In this document: in pieces, positions 62,554-64,000 of the stretch | How the letters are laid out: the number at the start of each line of letters is the position of its first letter | How positions within the stretch are numbered: position 1 is the stretch's first letter | Origin: an uncultured Pelagibacteraceae bacterium | Lineage (GTDB): Bacteria; Pseudomonadota; Alphaproteobacteria; Pelagibacterales; Pelagibacteraceae | Assembly (NCBI GenBank): GCA_902554035.1 | Contig: CACDMX010000003.1 | Coordinates: 1-64,000, forward strand | Direction: 5' to 3' | DNA: 64,000 nt | Translations under genes and position numbers: made by a program | Notes under the pieces: generated by a model | Database searches by the model: none | What the model was told of the DNA's origin: nothing | Seen by the model: the letters and a program-made list of their open reading frames with translations, nothing else

Positions 62554-63107
62554 TGAAAAAAGTAAGTTTTACCGAAATGAAAAATGGAACTAAGGAAGAT
62601 TATCTTTTTTTAGATAAACATGAAAAAGATTTTGCAAGTCATACTGCTGATAGAATATTAAAATTTATGTCTGGCTTGACTGAAACTCTTGAAGGATACC
62701 AAGTATCAAGATTAGAACATTCTCTTCAAAGCGCAACAAGAGCTTTAAAAGCTGGAGAAGATGAAGAGATGATTGTTGCAGCATTGCTTCATGACATTGG
62801 TGACGAATTAGCGCCAATGAATCATTCAGAGTATGCGGCAGCAATACTTAAACCATATGTTTCAGAAAAAACTCATTGGATAATTGAAAAACACGGGGAA
62901 TTCCAGGCGTATTATTATGCTCACCATTTAGGAGGCAATAGAAACAAAAGAGATAAATATAAGGGTCATAAATATTATCAAGCTACAGTAGATTTTTGTG
63001 AGAATTATGATCAAGGTTCTTTTGATCCAAAATATAAATCATTGCCTTTAGAACATTTCAAACCAATGGTAAAAAGAATTTTTTCTAGAAAACCTTATTC
63101 ACAATAA
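62553..63107 (+). CDS. HD-domain protein of the PhnZ-like group
   Basis: 184 aa; RLEHSLQSATRALKAGEDEEMIVAALLHDIGDELAPMNHSEYAA, ENYDQGSFDP. Confidence 0.8.
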   Translation: MKKVSFTEMKNGTKEDYLFLDKHEKDFASHTADRILKFMSGLTETLEGYQVSRLEHSLQSATRALKAGEDEEMIVAALLHDIGDELAPMNHSEYAAAILKPYVSEKTHWIIEKHGEFQAYYYAHHLGGNRNKRDKYKGHKYYQATVDFCENYDQGSFDPKYKSLPLEHFKPMVKRIFSRKPYSQ

Positions 63108-63125
63108 TTTTTTTTAACTTTTTTT

Positions 63126-64000
63126 ATGACTAATCAACTTTCAAATGAAAAAAGTCCTTATTTAAAACAGCACGAAAAAAATCCTGTTAATTGGTTACCT
63201 TGGAATAAAGAAACTTTAAAAAAAGCAAAAGATGAAGAAAAACCAATTTTTTTAAGTATTGGATACGCAAGTTGTCATTGGTGCCATGTGATGGCGCATG
63301 AAAGTTTTGAGAACATTGATACAGCAAAAATAATGAATGATAAATTTATAAATATTAAAGTAGATAGAGAGGAAAGACCTGATCTTGATTTTATTTTTCA
63401 AAAAAGTCTAGGCATCCTAACTGGTGCTCAAGGTGGATGGCCACTTTCAATGTTTTTAGATGAAAATGGAGTTCCATTTACTGGAGGAACATATTTTCCT
63501 CCAAAAGAACTTCAGGGACGTCCAAGTTTTAACTCGGTTTTAGAAAATGTCTCAAAAGTATATTCCGAAAATAGAGAAAAAATAATTTCTCAAGTTTCTC
63601 AAATGAAATTAGTTTTTAAAGAATTGAATATCAAAAATTCAGTTTTAAAACAGGACCTAGAGCCTCTTGCTGAAAAGATTATTCAATATATGGACAAAGA
63701 TAATGGTGGTTTTCAAGGTGCTCCTAAATTTCCTCAATTTTATATTTTTGAAACTTTATTATATTTTTATCTAAAAAATAAAAATAAAAACTTTTTTGAT
63801 CCTGTTAAAAATTTATTAAAAAATATTTCAGCTAAAGGTATTTATGATCACCTGGATGGTGGAATAAGTAGATATACCGTAGATGAAAAATGGATAGTCC
63901 CCCATTTTGAAAAAATGCTTTATGATAATATTTTGTTTGTTAAAATTTTAAATATATTTGTCAACTATTCAAAAGATGATTATTTTAAGAATAAGCTTTC
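63126..64000 (+). CDS. Thioredoxin-domain protein, DUF255/YyaL family (truncated by the window end)
   Basis: [62 protein letters not shown]...GGWPLSMFL. Confidence 0.9.
   Translation, partial: MTNQLSNEKSPYLKQHEKNPVNWLPWNKETLKKAKDEEKPIFLSIGYASCHWCHVMAHESFENIDTAKIMNDKFINIKVDREERPDLDFIFQKSLGILTGAQGGWPLSMFLDENGVPFTGGTYFPPKELQGRPSFNSVLENVSKVYSENREKIISQVSQMKLVFKELNIKNSVLKQDLEPLAEKIIQYMDKDNGGFQGAPKFPQFYIFETLLYFYLKNKNKNFFDPVKNLLKNISAKGIYDHLDGGISRYTVDEKWIVPHFEKMLYDNILFVKILNIFVNYSKDDYFKNKL

Noticed and set aside
1-64000. CRISPR arrays, tRNA/rRNA genes, prophage or IS elements
   Set aside because: No regularly spaced repeats, cloverleaf-like sequences, transposase or phage-structural ORFs were seen; AT-rich low-complexity runs do not count as repeats.

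Overview
The window is AT-rich, very compact alphaproteobacterial chromosome. Gene content and order suggest a SAR11/Pelagibacterales-like organism (inference). About 1-24 kb is a C1/methylated-onium catabolic region. It contains the 5' end of ETF-QO, ETF alpha and beta, two DMGDH/sarcosine-dehydrogenase-type flavoproteins, BHMT, a Rieske oxygenase, an L-carnitine-dehydrogenase-like protein, a DddP-like M24 protein, GFA, an OpuAC/ProW-type transporter without an adjacent ATPase, and a MetF-like gene coupled to a DmdA/GcvT-like gene. About 24-64 kb is mostly housekeeping: anmK, tyrS, prfB with a programmed +1 frameshift, mrcA, rne, thiSG, aroQ, accBC, aspS, purMN, ndk, pepA, lptFGD-surA-pdxA-rsmA, gmk-acpP-fabGD, rpsF-rpsR-rplI-dnaB, an RND/MMPL protein, cvpA and purF. 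I found no tRNA, rRNA, CRISPR, prophage or IS element. The most interesting signals are: the DddP-like gene and the DmdA-like/MetF pair in one betaine/carnitine locus; the long dyad in the bhmT/opuAC divergent region; the prfB frameshift; an RNase E/G lacking the Zn-link motif; a stand-alone TSCPD (NrdJ C-terminal) protein; an autotransporter with propeller repeats; and shared 4-bp stop codons.
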